The notes under the pieces: generated by a model
The model's input: only the letters and a program-made list of their open reading frames with translations
Database searches by the model: none
What the model was told of the DNA's origin: nothing
Assembly: GCF_003226565.1 (NCBI RefSeq)
Contig: NZ_QKOE01000008.1
Location: 62,001-126,000 of the forward strand
Direction: 5' to 3'
From: Parazoarcus communis SWub3 = DSM 12120
Lineage (GTDB): Bacteria > Pseudomonadota > Gammaproteobacteria > Burkholderiales > Rhodocyclaceae
Length of the DNA stretch: 64,000 nt
Translations under genes and position numbers: made by a program
In this document: positions 49,369-57,787 of the stretch, one piece after another
How the letters are laid out: each line of letters opens with the position of its first letter
Numbering within the stretch: the first letter of the stretch is position 1

Positions 49369-51531
49369 ATGGCAGGGCTCAGCCTCGGTCGCGGGATGCG
49401 CCAGCTGGCGGCGGCCACCGTCATCAGCCTGGTCGCGATCGCGTTGGTGATTGGGGCACACCTGTGGCAGATGCGCGGTGAGATCGAGGGCGTAGGGCGC
49501 AAGCAGATGGCTTCGGTCGCGGTGTTCCTGGCTTTTGAGGCGAACCGGCAGTTCACGGTTGCCCAACTGATTGCCGCAGATGCCATGCAGGCCTGGAAGG
49601 CCGGGGGGGATCCGGATGAACGGAACCAGACCATCCGTACTGCGTTTCAGCACGGCTTGCGCAATGACCCGGCGTTACGGGAGATCGTGCTGATCGATGC
49701 CGAGGGGCAGGTTCTGCTGGCCACCCGCGACGCCCTTCGTGGGCAGCGCCTCGCGGGTCACGACTTTCTGGCTGCGGCGCAACCGGAGCTTGCCTACCTG
49801 GGTTTGCCGCAGACCGGTCGCGGGCTGTTGCCCAGTATGCCCCCTGCACACCCGGCCGCAGCACAGGAAGGCTTCTTTACGCTGACCTTTGCCCAACAGG
49901 ATCTCCGGGTGGTGTTCGTGCTGGGGGCGGCGAACGTGCTCAATCATTTCGGGCGCCTGACTCAGGATGAGACGGGCGGAGAGGTTCGCCTGCACCGTTA
50001 CGATGGCGCTTTGCTGGCCAGCTCGCGAGCGGCGGCTGCAGGACCGAACCCGATTTTCCGCGACTTTCTGCCTGCAGTGGAGCGAGGGGGATTTGTCGAC
50101 GAAACCCCATCCGGCGAGGTCTGGTTCGCACATTTTGCGACGCTTGACGATTTTCCGCTGGTGATCGAATACCGCAGACCACAGGCTGCCCTGCTGGCAA
50201 GTTGGCGGGCCGAGTTGCGCTCGTCGGTGGTGACGCTGGCCGTGGTGTCGTTCATCGTGCTGATGTTTGCGGTGGCCGTCTTTCGTGTGCTCAGGGAGCT
50301 GACCGCAGCACGGGACGCCGCACAGGCGGCAGCTCAGGCCAAAGCCAGCTTCCTTGCGACCATGAGTCATGAGCTGCGTACGCCGATGCATGGCATTCTG
50401 GGCATGGCAGAGTTGCTCGATGCGTCGCCCCTGTCGCCGGCGCAGCGGGAACATCTTGCAGTGTTGCGCCGCTCCGGGCGTCTGTTGCTGACCATCCTCA
50501 ACGATGTGCTGGATTTCTCGAAGATTGATGCCGGGCATCTGACGCTTGAACGCATTGCCTTCTCCCCGCTCGATGAGGCTGGCGAGGTGATCCGGGTGCT
50601 GGAGCCAGCGGCACAGGCGCAGAACAATCAGCTCAGCCTGCTCGCCGACCCGGCCTTGGTGCAGCGGATGGGGGATCCGAACCGGTTCCGGCAGTTGCTG
50701 TTCAATCTGGTTGGCAATGCCATCAAGTTCACCCGCGATGGGTTGGTGCAGGTCCGACTCGAGTCGCTGGCCACAACACCAGGCGCCGTTCCCGTGTTGC
50801 GCTGCGAAGTGAAGGACTCAGGGATCGGCATCGCGCCTGAAGTGTTGTCGCGGCTCTTTACCGCTTTTGAACAAGGGGATTCTTCCACGACGCGAAAGTA
50901 CGGTGGAACCGGGCTTGGGCTGGCGATCTCCCGCAGGCTGGCGGAGGCGATGGGCGGGCGCATCGGGGTGGAAAGTCGGCAGCATGAAGGTGCATGCTTC
51001 TGGTTCGAGTTGCCGTTGCCACTTGCTGAGTCTGCACCCGTGCAGGTGTCGAGCATGCCGGCTACCGGGTCTTCCGCACGGGTGGCTGCACCGGCTGTTC
51101 CGTCGGCGGTGGAGGTGGAGGTGGAGGTGGAGGGGGCCGACCCCGCGCCGATTGTGAAGGGGCTGAAAATCCTGGTGGCGGAGGACAATCCGACCAACCG
51201 GATGCTGATTCAGGCGATGCTGGCCCGCAAGGGGCACCGCCTCGAGATGGCCGAGGATGGTCAGGCGGCGTTCGAGCGTGCGTCGGAAGCGGACTACGAT
51301 GTGGTGCTGATGGACATCCAGATGCCGCGCATGGATGGTTATCAGGCGGCAAGCGCGATCCGTGCATTGCCGGGGGCGAGGGCGCGGGTGCCGATTGTCG
51401 CGTTGACCGCCGATGCCTTGCTGGAGGAGCGGGACAAGGCACTGCAGAGCGGATTGTTCCAGCACTATCTGACCAAACCGATCGACTGGGCCTTGCTCGA
51501 TGCAACGCTGGCACGGTTCAAGCCGGTCTGA
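49369..51531 (+). CDS. Hybrid sensor histidine kinase with C-terminal receiver
   Basis: The 720-residue protein has TM1 (about 12-34), a periplasmic sensor region (about 35-285), TM2 (SVVTLAVVSFIVLMFAVAVF, about 286-306), HisKA with FLATMSHELRTPMHG (His about 335), ATPase domain ([19 protein letters not shown]) and a receiver at about 600-720 (LKILVAEDNPTNRML, VVLMDIQMPRMDG, YLTKPI). There is no HPt domain, so phosphotransfer needs an outside partner. The linker between ATPase and receiver holds a V-E repeat. It is co-transcribed with the binding protein upstream, which probably presents a ligand to its periplasmic domain. A BvgS-like logic with the binding domain as a separate protein is one model. 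Confidence 0.88.
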   Translation: MAGLSLGRGMRQLAAATVISLVAIALVIGAHLWQMRGEIEGVGRKQMASVAVFLAFEANRQFTVAQLIAADAMQAWKAGGDPDERNQTIRTAFQHGLRNDPALREIVLIDAEGQVLLATRDALRGQRLAGHDFLAAAQPELAYLGLPQTGRGLLPSMPPAHPAAAQEGFFTLTFAQQDLRVVFVLGAANVLNHFGRLTQDETGGEVRLHRYDGALLASSRAAAAGPNPIFRDFLPAVERGGFVDETPSGEVWFAHFATLDDFPLVIEYRRPQAALLASWRAELRSSVVTLAVVSFIVLMFAVAVFRVLRELTAARDAAQAAAQAKASFLATMSHELRTPMHGILGMAELLDASPLSPAQREHLAVLRRSGRLLLTILNDVLDFSKIDAGHLTLERIAFSPLDEAGEVIRVLEPAAQAQNNQLSLLADPALVQRMGDPNRFRQLLFNLVGNAIKFTRDGLVQVRLESLATTPGAVPVLRCEVKDSGIGIAPEVLSRLFTAFEQGDSSTTRKYGGTGLGLAISRRLAEAMGGRIGVESRQHEGACFWFELPLPLAESAPVQVSSMPATGSSARVAAPAVPSAVEVEVEVEGADPAPIVKGLKILVAEDNPTNRMLIQAMLARKGHRLEMAEDGQAAFERASEADYDVVLMDIQMPRMDGYQAASAIRALPGARARVPIVALTADALLEERDKALQSGLFQHYLTKPIDWALLDATLARFKPV
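51108..51131 (+). repeat. Hexanucleotide tandem repeat (GGTGGA)4 within the kinase gene
   Basis: Four perfect copies of GGTGGA encode alternating Val-Glu residues in the linker before the receiver domain. Copy changes would keep the frame and alter linker length only. Confidence 0.8.
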
Positions 51532-51579
51532 TCCCGCGATCTGCGGCGTGCTGTAATTCCGCTCGTCGAACGGCTACGG

Positions 51580-51660
51580 TATAGTCCCGCCTTTGGGGCG
51601 GGTGACCCGGGGAAACGCATCCGGATGCCCGTGCATATCCCTACTGGATGGTGCTCTGCC
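51580..51660 (+). promoter_or_regulatory. Putative promoter and structured leader of the pigment-locus plus arm
   Basis: TATAGT (51580-51585) is a good -10 without a clear -35 (TTCCGC). Directly after it CCCGCC pairs with GGCGGG (51586-51602), and a perfect 12-bp palindrome GCATCCGGATGC (51617-51628) follows. The palindrome overlaps one of two possible start codons (ATG 51625). If the other, GTG 51661, is used, all of this is untranslated leader. I do not recognise a known riboswitch. Confidence 0.35.
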
Positions 51661-52992
51661 GTGACGACTCTTGATGCTGTTTCTGCCCGGGATTGTGATG
51701 TTCTCGTAATCGGTGGCGGCCCCGCCGGTTCGACTGCGGCGGCCCTGCTGGCCGACAAGGGGCATCGGGTCGTGCTGCTGGAGCGTGCACGCCACCCGCG
51801 CTTCCATATTGGTGAGTCCCTGTTGCCAGCCAACCTGCGTCTTTTCGAGCAACTCGGTGTGGCTGAGGAGATCGCCGCCATCGGTATCCGAAAGTATTCG
51901 GCCGAGTTCGTTTCTCCGCATCATGACAACCAGCAGCGCTTCAACTTTGGTGAAGCTATGGATCGATCCATGCCATACGCCTATCAGGTGCGGCGCTCCG
52001 AGTTCGACCATATCCTGATCGGCAATGCGGCACGCAAAGGCGCCGAAGTCATCGAGGGTTGCCGCGTCAAGGACGTGGATTTTCACGCTGATGGGGCCAA
52101 TGTGATGGCCGAGCATGAAGACGGACGTCGTGAGCAGTGGGCGGCGCGTTTCGTCATCGACGCCTCGGGGCGCGACACCTTCCTCGCCAATCGCATGCGC
52201 GCCAAGCACCGCAACCCCAAGCACAACAGTTCGGCGATGTACGCCCACTTCGCCGGTGCGCGGCGCCACGAGGGGTGTGCCGAGGGCAACATCACGATCT
52301 ACTGGTTCGAGCACGGCTGGTTCTGGTTCATTCCGCTGTCCGACGGGGCCACCAGCATTGGGGCGGTGACCTGGCCCTACTACATGAAGCAGCGCAACGG
52401 GCGGTCGATGGAGGCCTTCCTCGACGACACCATCGCGCTGTGCCCGGCCTTGGTCGAACGCCTCAAGGACGCACATCGCGTGTCGCCGGTCGAGGCCACC
52501 GGCAACTTCTCCTATACCACCGACCATACCCATGGCGAGCGCTATGTCCTGCTGGGGGATGCCTATGCCTTCATTGATCCGGTGTTTTCATCCGGGGTCA
52601 TGCTGGCCATGCAGGGTGCCTTCTTTGGTGCCGAGGCGGTCGATACCTGTCTGCGTGATCCGGCGCGTGCGCCGCGGGCGCTGGCGCGTTTCGACAAGGG
52701 CGTGCGCCATGGCCCGCGCGAGTTCTCGTGGTTCATCTACCGCATGACCAATCCGACCATGCGCGACCTGTTCATGGGGCCGCGCAACACCCTGCGGATG
52801 AAGGAAGCACTGCTGTCGCTGCTGGCCGGTGACATCTACGGGCGCACGCCGATCTGGTTCTCGTTGCGCGCATTCAAGGTGGTCTATTACCTCTCGGCCC
52901 TGCGCCACCTGCCGCGTACCTTTGCCGCCTGGCAGCGGCGTCGGCGCAACATCCAGCCGGTTGAGGACGGCGAGATGGTGGCGCGCGGATGA
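51625..52992 (+). CDS. Flavin-dependent halogenase-like oxidoreductase of the pigment locus
   Basis: The product is 455 residues from ATG 51625, or 443 from GTG 51661, which has GGATGG eight bases upstream; both are possible. The N-terminus has the FAD dinucleotide motif DVLVIGGGPAGSTAA, then HIGESLLPANLRLF. The halogenase signature WxWxIP is present as WFWFIP (about residue 232), and VLLGDAYAFIDPVFSSGV is the second flavin motif. The family includes tryptophan halogenases and related reductases. In the xanthomonadin cluster a comparable halogenase-like gene stands next to the chorismatase gene, as here (4-base overlap). Halogenation of an aryl polyene or its ring is possible, but it could also be a non-halogenating oxidoreductase. 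Confidence 0.85.
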   Translation: MPVHIPTGWCSAVTTLDAVSARDCDVLVIGGGPAGSTAAALLADKGHRVVLLERARHPRFHIGESLLPANLRLFEQLGVAEEIAAIGIRKYSAEFVSPHHDNQQRFNFGEAMDRSMPYAYQVRRSEFDHILIGNAARKGAEVIEGCRVKDVDFHADGANVMAEHEDGRREQWAARFVIDASGRDTFLANRMRAKHRNPKHNSSAMYAHFAGARRHEGCAEGNITIYWFEHGWFWFIPLSDGATSIGAVTWPYYMKQRNGRSMEAFLDDTIALCPALVERLKDAHRVSPVEATGNFSYTTDHTHGERYVLLGDAYAFIDPVFSSGVMLAMQGAFFGAEAVDTCLRDPARAPRALARFDKGVRHGPREFSWFIYRMTNPTMRDLFMGPRNTLRMKEALLSLLAGDIYGRTPIWFSLRAFKVVYYLSALRHLPRTFAAWQRRRRNIQPVEDGEMVARG

Positions 52993-54011
52993 GTGCCTTG
53001 GGGGTATTGTGGCCACAAGGGCTGGACCAGGCGCTACCGCAGGACTTGCCTGCCGATCAGGTACTGGGTGAATTGCGTTTTGGGAAGGATGTCCTGCGTG
53101 ATGCAGGCCTGCCTTGTGTGCTCGTGCGCGTTCCCACGCTGCTGCCGGAGCAGCCCTGGCGGGCGGTGTGGTGGTCCGGTACCCAGGTGACTGCCGGGCA
53201 GCACGGAGCAGTCAGTTATCGGCATGACGGCCATATGCTGTTCGGCGCCGTTCGGGTGGACGAGGCCGAGTTTGCCCCCTCATCGGAAGCCAGTGCCTTG
53301 CAGCAGGCGGCGGAGCAGGCTTATCGCGAGATCTTCGCCGCGCTGCAACTGGCGGGCTATCCCGGTCTGTTCCGGGTGTGGAACTTCATTCCTGCGATCA
53401 ATCGCATCGATGAAGGTATCGAGCGCTACCGCCAGTTCAACATCGGGCGCCAGCTGGCGTTCGCGGCTTGTGGCCAGGCCCTGACGGGTCGGGTACCTGC
53501 AGCGAGTGCGCTCGGCGTGACCGACGGTGCGCTCGAGATCGGCTTCATTGCGACGCGGTGTGAGATGTTGGCAGTGGAGAATCCACGTCAGGTCAGCGCC
53601 TATCATTACCCGCAACGCTACGGCCCGCGCAGTCCGACCTTCTCCCGTGCTGCAGTGGCCCGGCACGATGGGCAGGACGTGTTGTTCATCTCCGGGACGG
53701 CGAGCATCGTCGGACACGAGTCCTTGCATCATGACGACGTCGAGGCCCAGACGGCCGAAACACTGACCAACATCGAAATGGTGCTCGACGAATCGGCCCG
53801 TCTGCTCGGTAGCGAGCGTACCGCGCCGGACGCACTTGCCTGCCTGGCCTATGTCCGCGCCGCTGGCGATCTGCCGCGGGTCCGGCTCCAGGTGCAGCGT
53901 GTCTTGGGTGGCGATGCCCGGGTGTGCTATGTCGAGGCCGATGTCTGTCGTGCTGAACTGAAGGTCGAGATCGAGGCCAGCGGTGGTCATCCGATAAGGG
54001 GAGCAATGTGA
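52989..54011 (+). CDS. xanB2: Chorismatase of the XanB2/FkbO-Hyg5 type (hydroxybenzoate synthase)
   Basis: The 340-residue protein has the RidA/YjgF-like chorismatase pattern. GLFRVWNFIPAIN is followed by IERYRQFNIGRQLAF, and later SGTASIVGHESLHHDDVEAQ is followed by ETLTNIEMVL. Xanthomonas XanB2 hydrolyses chorismate to 3- and 4-hydroxybenzoate, which feed xanthomonadin and ubiquinone. Hyg5 makes 3-hydroxybenzoate and FkbO a dihydrocyclohexadiene acid. Which product forms depends on active-site residues I cannot place from sequence alone. In this locus it most likely supplies the aryl starter. ATG overlaps the halogenase stop, and the next gene overlaps its own stop (GTGA). Confidence 0.85.
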   Translation: MSALGVLWPQGLDQALPQDLPADQVLGELRFGKDVLRDAGLPCVLVRVPTLLPEQPWRAVWWSGTQVTAGQHGAVSYRHDGHMLFGAVRVDEAEFAPSSEASALQQAAEQAYREIFAALQLAGYPGLFRVWNFIPAINRIDEGIERYRQFNIGRQLAFAACGQALTGRVPAASALGVTDGALEIGFIATRCEMLAVENPRQVSAYHYPQRYGPRSPTFSRAAVARHDGQDVLFISGTASIVGHESLHHDDVEAQTAETLTNIEMVLDESARLLGSERTAPDALACLAYVRAAGDLPRVRLQVQRVLGGDARVCYVEADVCRAELKVEIEASGGHPIRGAM

Positions 54012-54853
54012 CAAAGTCAGGAATCGCGGCGGTCCGCGTGGTGTGTGCGCTGCTTGCCGGTGCCTGTGGTGCGTCCATGGCGTGGGCGGAGGAGAAGCCG
54101 CTGTGGGAGCTTGGAATGGGGGTGGGCGCGGTGTCCTTTCCGGACTACCGTGGTTCGGACCGCCAGCGTACCCATGCCCTTGCGGTGCCGTACTTTGTCT
54201 ATCGCGGCGAGTTCTTCAAGGCTGATCGTGATGGCATCCGCAGCATTTTCTTCGATTCAGACCGGGTGCAGCTCAACCTGAGCCTGGCTGCCTCCTTGCC
54301 GGTGGACTCGGACGGCAACGGTGCCCGGCGTGGAATGCCCGATCTGAAGCCGACGGTAGAGCTGGGCCCTTCGCTCGAGATCAACCTGTGGCGCGCCACT
54401 GACCGCCATGCGCGTGTCGATCTGCGCCTGCCGGTGCGTGCCGCCTATACGGTCAAGGGGCCGGTCAAGCATGTCGGCGTGACCTTCACGCCTTTCATCA
54501 ATCTGGATATTGACCCCTTTGGCCATTCGGGCTGGAACCTCGGGATGATGGCCGGGCCGATCTATGCCAATGCGCGTCAGCATCGCTACTTCTATGACGT
54601 GAAGCCCGAGTTCGAACTCCCTGATCGCCCGACCTACAGGGCGAGTGGAGGCTATTCCGGTACGCAGTTCATCGCGGCCTTGTCCAAGCGTTTCGACCGT
54701 TACTGGGTTGGCAGCTTCGTGCGTTACGACACCCTGCGTGGTGCGGCTTTTGCCGATAGCCCGCTGGTCGAGCGGGATCGGGCCTGGGCGGCCGGCGTGG
54801 CGATTGCCTGGGTGCTGGGTGAGTCGTCGCAGAAAGTCCAGGTTGAAGACTGA
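54008..54853 (+). CDS. MipA/OmpV family outer-membrane protein
   Basis: The 281-residue protein starts at GTG 54008 behind AAGGGGAG and has a signal peptide (VCALLAGACGASMAWA). The mature part opens ELGMGVGAVSFPDYRGSD and continues with alternating beta strands (THALAVPYFVYRGEFF, LSLAASLPVDSDG, PTVELGPSLEINLW, GVTFTPFINLDID) ending in an amphipathic strand, the pattern of the MipA/OmpV barrel family. Members act as scaffolds for MltA or as small porins. Its position inside the pigment operon, coupled to both neighbours, suggests a link with the outer membrane, where aryl polyenes are lodged. Confidence 0.86.
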   Translation: MTKSGIAAVRVVCALLAGACGASMAWAEEKPLWELGMGVGAVSFPDYRGSDRQRTHALAVPYFVYRGEFFKADRDGIRSIFFDSDRVQLNLSLAASLPVDSDGNGARRGMPDLKPTVELGPSLEINLWRATDRHARVDLRLPVRAAYTVKGPVKHVGVTFTPFINLDIDPFGHSGWNLGMMAGPIYANARQHRYFYDVKPEFELPDRPTYRASGGYSGTQFIAALSKRFDRYWVGSFVRYDTLRGAAFADSPLVERDRAWAAGVAIAWVLGESSQKVQVED

Positions 54854-54861
54854 GTGACCCC

Positions 54862-55662
54862 GTGACTCAGGCTCCGCCACGTCGTTTCTCCCCGCTGTAC
54901 GAGGTCTTCTGCCTGTATGTCGGCCTTGGCGCGCTTGGCGTGCTTTGTCTGGGCTGGTCGCTGGTGGCGGCGATGTTGTATCCGTTCATGCCGGACGCGA
55001 GCGGACGCAGGCTGGGACGGCGGGCCATCACGACGGTGTTCCGCATCTATCTGCGCATCCTGACCCTGCTGGGTGCGTGCCGTTTCGATATCTCGGCGCT
55101 GGATGAACTGCGTGATCAGGGGCCGATGATCCTTGCGCCAAACCACCCCTGTCTGCTCGATGCGGTGATGGTGATCGCCCGTCTGCCCAATGTGGCCTGC
55201 ATCATGAAGGCATCGCTGCTGAAGAATGTCTTTCTGGGCGGGGGGGCACGGCTGGCACGCTACATCCCCAACGCGCGGCCCTTGCAGATGGTTTACGCCT
55301 CATGCGAAGCCCTGGCCGACGGTGGGCAGTTGCTGATCTTTCCCGAGGGTACGCGCACGGTACGTTATCCGGTCAACGAGATGATCCCCAGTGTGGCGCT
55401 GATCGCGCGCCGAGCCAAGGTACCGGTGCAGACCATCATCATCGAGACCGACTCCGATTACCTGTCCAAAGGCTGGCCCTTGTTCCGTCGCCCGCCGATG
55501 CCAATCCGCTACCGCATTCGCCTCGGGCGGCGCTTCGATCCACCGACGGATGCCACCGCCTTCGGCCGCGAACTCGAGGATTTCTTTGCCGCCGAACTGG
55601 CCCGTGCCGAACTGGTGCCGCCACAATTTCACGCGGCTGCCCGCAATACCTCTGCGGCATGA
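54862..55662 (+). CDS. PlsC-like lysophospholipid acyltransferase of the pigment locus
   Basis: The 266-residue protein starts at GTG 54862. A hydrophobic N-terminal region (YVGLGALGVLCLGWSLVAAM) is followed by the acyltransferase motifs: NHPCLLD (H-x4-D catalytic motif, near residue 93) and LLIFPEGTRTV (near 155). Aryl polyene and xanthomonadin loci carry such acyltransferases (XanD-like), believed to attach the polyenoyl chain to a lipid or sugar head. It is eight bases after the MipA gene and overlaps the GT2 gene by four bases, so it is part of one operon. Confidence 0.88.
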   Translation: MTQAPPRRFSPLYEVFCLYVGLGALGVLCLGWSLVAAMLYPFMPDASGRRLGRRAITTVFRIYLRILTLLGACRFDISALDELRDQGPMILAPNHPCLLDAVMVIARLPNVACIMKASLLKNVFLGGGARLARYIPNARPLQMVYASCEALADGGQLLIFPEGTRTVRYPVNEMIPSVALIARRAKVPVQTIIIETDSDYLSKGWPLFRRPPMPIRYRIRLGRRFDPPTDATAFGRELEDFFAAELARAELVPPQFHAAARNTSAA

Positions 55663-56447
55663 TCGCCACTGCTCCTGACATGCCACTGCCGTCCTCTTCG
55701 CATTTCGTGCTGATTCCAAGTTACAACCCCGGCGCCAAGGTGTTTGATACGGTGCAGGCAGCACGCGCGCAGTGGGCGCCGGTATGGGTGGTGGTCGACG
55801 GCAGCACTGATGGGACGGCCGAACAACTGCAGGCCTTGGCGGAACAGGACGAGGGGCTGGAGGTGTTCGTGCTGCCGACCAATCAGGGCAAGGGCAGTGC
55901 GGTGCTGCATGGCCTGGACGAGGCCGCCCGTCGCGGCTTCACCCATGCGTTGACGATGGACTCCGACGGTCAGCACCCGGCCGAGCTCATCCCGCGCTTC
56001 ATGCAGGCCTCCGCCCGTCGTCCTGATGCCATGATCCTCGGCAAGCCGGTGTTTGATGCCAGCGCACCCTTGTTGAGGGTGCGCGGACGCAAGGTGTCCA
56101 ACGCCTGGGCCAACCTCGAGACCTTGTGGATGGGCATTGGCGACTCGCTTTACGGTTTCAGGGTCTATCCGGTCGAGCCGCTGCGCAAGGTCATGCGCGG
56201 TCAGCGCTGGATGCGCCGCTTCGACTTCGATCCGGAGGCGGTCGTGCGACTGGCCTGGCAGGGGGTGCAGCCAGTGAATCTGGATGCGCCGGTCAAGTAC
56301 TTCAGTGCCGGTGAAGGTGGGGTGTCTCACTTCAATTATCTGCGGGACAACACCTTGCTGACCTGGATGCACAGCCGCCTGCTGGCGGGATTCCTGCTAC
56401 GTCTGCCGGTTCTGATCTGGCGGCGATGGATAGGGTCAAGGCGGTGA
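55659..56447 (+). CDS. GT2 glycosyltransferase of the pigment locus
   Basis: Start ATG 55659 overlaps the acyltransferase stop and gives 262 residues. FVLIPSYNPGAKVFDTV opens the GT-A fold, VWVVVDGSTDGT carries the first acidic pair, TMDSDGQHP is the DXD motif, and a short hydrophobic region near the C-terminus (LLAGFLLRLPVLIWRRW) may associate with the membrane. The phrase DSLYGFRVYP is typical of lipid-linked GT2 enzymes. Similar transferases occur in xanthomonadin and aryl polyene clusters and may glycosylate the polyene lipid. It is the last gene of the plus arm before an AT-rich gap. Confidence 0.88.
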   Translation: MIATAPDMPLPSSSHFVLIPSYNPGAKVFDTVQAARAQWAPVWVVVDGSTDGTAEQLQALAEQDEGLEVFVLPTNQGKGSAVLHGLDEAARRGFTHALTMDSDGQHPAELIPRFMQASARRPDAMILGKPVFDASAPLLRVRGRKVSNAWANLETLWMGIGDSLYGFRVYPVEPLRKVMRGQRWMRRFDFDPEAVVRLAWQGVQPVNLDAPVKYFSAGEGGVSHFNYLRDNTLLTWMHSRLLAGFLLRLPVLIWRRWIGSRR

Positions 56448-56631
56448 TACTTGGCTGTGTGGCGCTGTTGCAGTGCAATGTTTTTTAATGTCTTATCGAT
56501 CAGTATGGAAAAATATTGAATTCATTCATGCGACTAGCAAAATAATTTAAGTTTAAATAATTTGATGCGTTGCAATATTTCTCCTAGACTTCGGGCGTCG
56601 GTGCCGAGGATGTGGTGCCAGGAGAATGTTC
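56448..56631. other. AT-rich intergenic region before the GNAT-hydrolase gene
   Basis: These 184 bases are markedly AT-rich. They contain the palindrome TTGCA-G-TGCAA (56468-56478), direct repeats AAATAATTT around an ATTTAAGTTTAAAT inverted repeat (near 56541-56562), and a T run at 56481-56486. They probably hold the end of the pigment transcript and the promoter of the next gene. No coding sequence is seen. Confidence 0.5.
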
Positions 56632-57762
56632 ATGAACTATCGCTTCGCATCGCTGACGCCGGCTGATGAGCCGGCAATTGCCCTGCATCTGATGTCCCTC
56701 GACGTCGAGGACCGTGCCCTGCGCTTCGGCAGTCCAGTGACCGACGACATTCTGGGCGTGTATGCACAGGGCCTCAATTTCAACCGTGATGTCGCCGAAG
56801 GGGCTTGGGACGGTGGGCGCTTGGTGGGGCTGGCGCACCTTGCCGTTTTTCCCGAGGGTGGCTATCCGGTCGGTGAGTTGGGGCTGTCTATCGCGCCGGG
56901 GTATCGTCGGCAAGGCATCTCCAGTCTGCTTATCAAGCATGCAATCGCGCGTGCCCGGCGTTTCCGGCTTACCCGCATGTATGTGCATTACATGCGCCGA
57001 AATCTGGCGATGACGAGACTTGTCCGACATTTTGGCCTGGATGTCGAGTACTACGGAGACGAGGCGCGGGCCTCCCTCGAAGTGGTTCCGCGCGCGCAAA
57101 GCGTGTGGACGGAAACCCGCCGAGCCGGCCCGGGAGGGCGGCTGGAGGTTTTCCACCGCGCGTCAGTAAGGCCGCTGCGAGGGCATGTCCTGCTCGTCCA
57201 TGGTGCCGGGGGCGACGGCTGGCAATGGCGCTCCGTGATGGCTGAGTTGGCTGCGGCGGGGTACAGCGCACATGCGCTGTCCTTGAGCGGTCATGGCAGG
57301 AGTGCGCGAGCGGCGCCGACATTGGAGCGAATGCGGACGGATGTGGCCGAAATACTGGCGGAGTTGCCCGGTGACACTCGCCTGGTTGGTCATTCGATGG
57401 GGGGTTATCTGGTGCAGCGCGAGCTCATGGAGCGGGAATGTCCTGCAGCGGTGCTACTGGCGCCGGTTCCGCCCGATGTGCCGAGGGGGCAGGATCTGGA
57501 CGCTTTGCTCGCGGGGTTGAGCGGCCGCCAGGCACGGATGGTCGCTGCCAGTATTCTTGCCGAGGCTTCGGGTGTGGCGGTCGAGCGGGTGTCGACACCG
57601 GTGGCGCTGATCAGTGGTGACCGCGACCGGGTCATGCCCGTACCCTGGATGCGCGCAACTGCTGCGCGCTATCGCGCACAATGGACCCGTCTACCCGCCG
57701 GGCACAATCTGCCTGTGGTGACGGGGGTGGGCCGGGCGGTGGTATCCGGGTTGCTGTCTTGA
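56632..57762 (+). CDS. Fusion of a GNAT acetyltransferase and an alpha/beta hydrolase
   Basis: Start ATG 56632, seven bases after GGAG, is preferred over ATG 56626; the product is 376 residues. Residues 1-150 are a GNAT domain: VGELGLSIAPGYRRQGISSLL is the acetyl-CoA-binding motif A (R-R-Q-G-x-S). Residues about 180-376 are an alpha/beta hydrolase: VLLVHGAGGDGWQWRSVM gives the oxyanion region, LVGHSMGGYLVQ the nucleophilic Ser, ALISGDRDRVMP the acid and PAGHNLPV the catalytic His. Both parts look intact. The substrate and the reason for fusing them are unknown. It lies between the two arms of the pigment locus and is convergent with a diguanylate cyclase gene. Confidence 0.85.
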   Translation: MNYRFASLTPADEPAIALHLMSLDVEDRALRFGSPVTDDILGVYAQGLNFNRDVAEGAWDGGRLVGLAHLAVFPEGGYPVGELGLSIAPGYRRQGISSLLIKHAIARARRFRLTRMYVHYMRRNLAMTRLVRHFGLDVEYYGDEARASLEVVPRAQSVWTETRRAGPGGRLEVFHRASVRPLRGHVLLVHGAGGDGWQWRSVMAELAAAGYSAHALSLSGHGRSARAAPTLERMRTDVAEILAELPGDTRLVGHSMGGYLVQRELMERECPAAVLLAPVPPDVPRGQDLDALLAGLSGRQARMVAASILAEASGVAVERVSTPVALISGDRDRVMPVPWMRATAARYRAQWTRLPAGHNLPVVTGVGRAVVSGLLS

Positions 57763-57787
57763 CTGCCGACTGCCCACGTCTATTGGG

